From: Patescibacteria group bacterium
Lineage (GTDB): Bacteria > Patescibacteriota > Minisyncoccia > Phycocordibacterales > XYD1-FULL-46-19
Direction: 5' to 3'
Assembly (NCBI GenBank): GCA_030916795.1
Contig: JAUPVZ010000007.1
Coordinates: 1 to 7,505, forward strand
Length of the DNA: 7,505 nt
The notes below the pieces were generated by a model, which saw nothing but the letters and a program-made list of their open reading frames with translations, was not told the DNA's origin and ran no database searches. The position numbers were made by a program, and so were the translations under genes. Shown in pieces: positions 6,456 through 7,505 of this stretch (its first letter is position 1; each line of letters begins with the position of its first letter).

Positions 6456-6712
6456 TTGTTTTTCTGGCTACCCAATAGGGGCTAGATAGGATTGAAAAAT
6501 AGACTATATCGAGAAGATAAACCTCCAAGCAATTTAAGTTGTTCACAGCTTAACGGGTTTGTTGAGAAGGACGCTTTGGTACTACTCTTGTAGTAGGTTC
6601 CTGGGGCTATCCTTGTTAATTTACCTAACTTTATTTGCATAAATAAAGAGATTACTTGGAGGTTTATATTCTCGATAACAATGAGCTCGCTATTTAGGCG
6701 GGTTTTTTGTTT
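6456..6712 (+). ncRNA. Stand-alone structured small RNA, possibly 6S-like
   Basis: About 255 nt between the promoter above and an intrinsic terminator, in a 359-bp stretch (6356-6714) with no protein gene. A 5' hairpin CTGGC-TA-CCC/GGG-GCTAG lies at 6464-6485. The core is closed by a long helix: 6507-6533 pairs with 6651-6677 in 9+13+3 bp with two single mismatches. Inside are a hairpin at 6534-6553 (TTAAGTTG/CAGCTTAA, loop TTCA), a central arm AAGGA (6567-6571)/TCCTT (6610-6614) capped by TACTAC-TCTT-GTAGTA (6580-6595), and a perfect 8-bp hairpin at 6629-6648 (CTTTATTT/AAATAAAG). A 171-nt rod with an opened centre carrying small hairpins recalls 6S RNA, the RNA polymerase regulator. I cannot confirm family sequence signatures. 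I see no tmRNA TPsiC arm, RNase P core or SRP tetraloop motif. Confidence 0.72.
6686..6708 (+). terminator. Intrinsic terminator of the structured RNA
   Basis: CTCGC (6686-6690) pairs with GCGGG (6698-6702) over a 7-nt loop, followed by six T (6703-6708). It ends the + transcript just before the facing pilB-like gene stops at 6715. Confidence 0.8.
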
Positions 6713-6720
6713 GCCTAAAT
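6692..6720 (-). repeat. Inverted repeat over the stop of the pilB-like gene
   Basis: ATTTAGGC (6692-6699) and GCCTAAAT (6713-6720) are perfect 8-bp inverted repeats around a 13-nt T-rich spacer. The right arm contains the TAG stop (6715-6717) of the - strand gene. The left arm overlaps the loop and stem of the + strand terminator, so the two hairpins compete. On - there is no U-tract after the stem, so it is not a canonical terminator for that gene. Confidence 0.5.
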
Positions 6721-7505
6721 TATTTCTTCGTACAAATCGATAACTCGGGACAGTTCGCGCAAAGAGGTTGAACCTTCTAACACTTTTACAATCCCATCTT
6801 GGCGCATATCTAATATACCTTGGGGAATAGAAGCTATGCGTAGGTCGCGTTCATTGGGGTTTAAAACCGAAGCCTTGGCAATAGAGTCATCCATAATAAT
6901 AGCTTCAAATATTCCTTGGCGCCCTTTGTAGCCGGTGTTGTTGCATTTTTCACACTTACCTGGACCCCAAGATTTTTCGGTTTGGGGTGGGGTGTAGCTT
7001 GGGACACGTTTTTTTATACTCTCGATAATATTATCGATGTGAGTTTTATCTTGGGCGGTGAATATTTGTTCGACCCGGCTGTGGGGGCACTACTTGCGCA
7101 CCAGACGTTGGGCAATCGATATTGTGAGAGCCGAGCTGATGATTTTGGCATTGACCCCTAGGTCAATAAGACGGGGGATAGCGCCAGCAGCATTGTTGGT
7201 GTGCAGGGTCGAAAATACCAAGTGGCCAGTAAGGGCCGAATTAATGGCGATTTTAGCTGTCTCCGAGTCTCTGATCTCGCCCACCATAATCACATCTGGG
7301 TCTTGGCGTAAGGCACTGCGCAAGCCAGATAGAAAGGTGTAACCCTTGGCCCGATTGACCTGAGTCTGGTTGATACCTTTTAGGTGGTATTCGATCGGAT
7401 CTTCAATGGTGATAATTTTAGATTCGGTCGAATTTACCTCGCGGAGAAAAGAATACAAGGTGGTGGTTTTTCCGGAGCCGGTTGGTCCAGTGAGGAGAAT
7501 AAGGC
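6715..7505 (-). pseudogene. PilB/GspE-type ATPase, C-terminal part, interrupted by in-frame TAG
   Basis: Hexameric motor ATPase of type IV pilus assembly or type II secretion, working at the cytoplasmic face of the inner membrane. The 5' end is outside the window. Visible in order: Walker A GPTGSGKT (7465-7488), the Asp box '[10 protein letters not shown]', Walker B '[12 protein letters not shown]', the His box '[14 protein letters not shown]', and 'SIAQRLVRK'. A TAG then falls at 7090-7092, exactly where the family reads 'RLVRxLCPxC'. The same frame continues for 124 more codons with no stop: CPHS, a linker, a normal second zinc pair 'GKCEKCNNTGYKGRQGIFEAI' and the usual C-terminus, ending in TAG at 6715-6717. 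The first zinc motif reads CPHS, so its second Cys is Ser. The downstream part has no suitable start of its own. Possibilities are a recent nonsense mutation, a base error in the assembly, or readthrough. PilB and GspE cannot be told apart here. Confidence 0.9.

Noticed and set aside
6478..6500. GGGGCTAGATAGGATTGA resembles the 5' end of tmRNA
   Set aside because: There is no matching 3' half with a TPsiC arm, no CCA end and no tag-peptide reading frame before the terminator.
6681..6743. Short ORF starting at ATG 6681, downstream of GGAGG in the structured RNA
   Set aside because: The spacing from GGAGG is about 18 nt, the GGAGG is sealed in a stem, and the frame runs through the terminator into antisense of the pilB-like gene.
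6916..7342. Overlapping forward ORFs of 81 and 94 codons opposite the pilB-like gene
   Set aside because: They are antisense shadows of a strongly conserved ATPase frame and have no family features of their own.

Overview
The window looks like chromosomal DNA from a bacterium of the Candidate Phyla Radiation (Patescibacteria, probably Parcubacteria-like). This is inferred from gene style, not from a marker. The genes are short and tightly packed with almost no intergenic space. No gene start shows a Shine-Dalgarno (SD) sequence. The class A penicillin-binding protein carries an extra Ig-like C-terminal domain, YebC lacks its inserted domain, and a type IV pilus-type ATPase is present.

Layout, left to right. 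(1) A possible 3' tail of an upstream gene (3-68), then a small protein with a DUF721/DciA-like pattern (73-330, +). (2) A convergent class A penicillin-binding protein (333-2756, -). (3) A 61-bp divergent gap, then tyrS (2818-3993, +). (4) A perfect 20-bp-stem bidirectional terminator (3984-4027) that contains the stop codons of both tyrS and the facing gene. (5) A 56-residue, extremely acidic unknown protein (4023-4193, -). (6) An apparent operon read leftward, ruvB - yebC - ruvC (6355 down to 4301), with 3-6 bp between genes. It covers Holliday-junction processing plus a YebC/TACO1-family factor, but has no ruvA. (7) A 359-bp gap (6356-6714) holding a convincing stand-alone structured RNA on the + strand, with its own -35/-10 promoter, a 25-bp closing stem, internal hairpins and an intrinsic terminator. 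(8) The C-terminal part of a PilB/GspE-type ATPase (6715-7505, -) that runs off the right edge and is interrupted by an in-frame TAG.

The protein genes are mostly core functions: cell wall synthesis, tyrosyl-tRNA charging, recombination and pilus or secretion motor. The observations most worth a second look are the structured RNA, the in-frame TAG in an otherwise intact pilB-like frame, the domain-deleted YebC, and the acidic protein with no basic residues. No CRISPR array, tRNA, rRNA, insertion sequence or clearly new defence-type system is visible.
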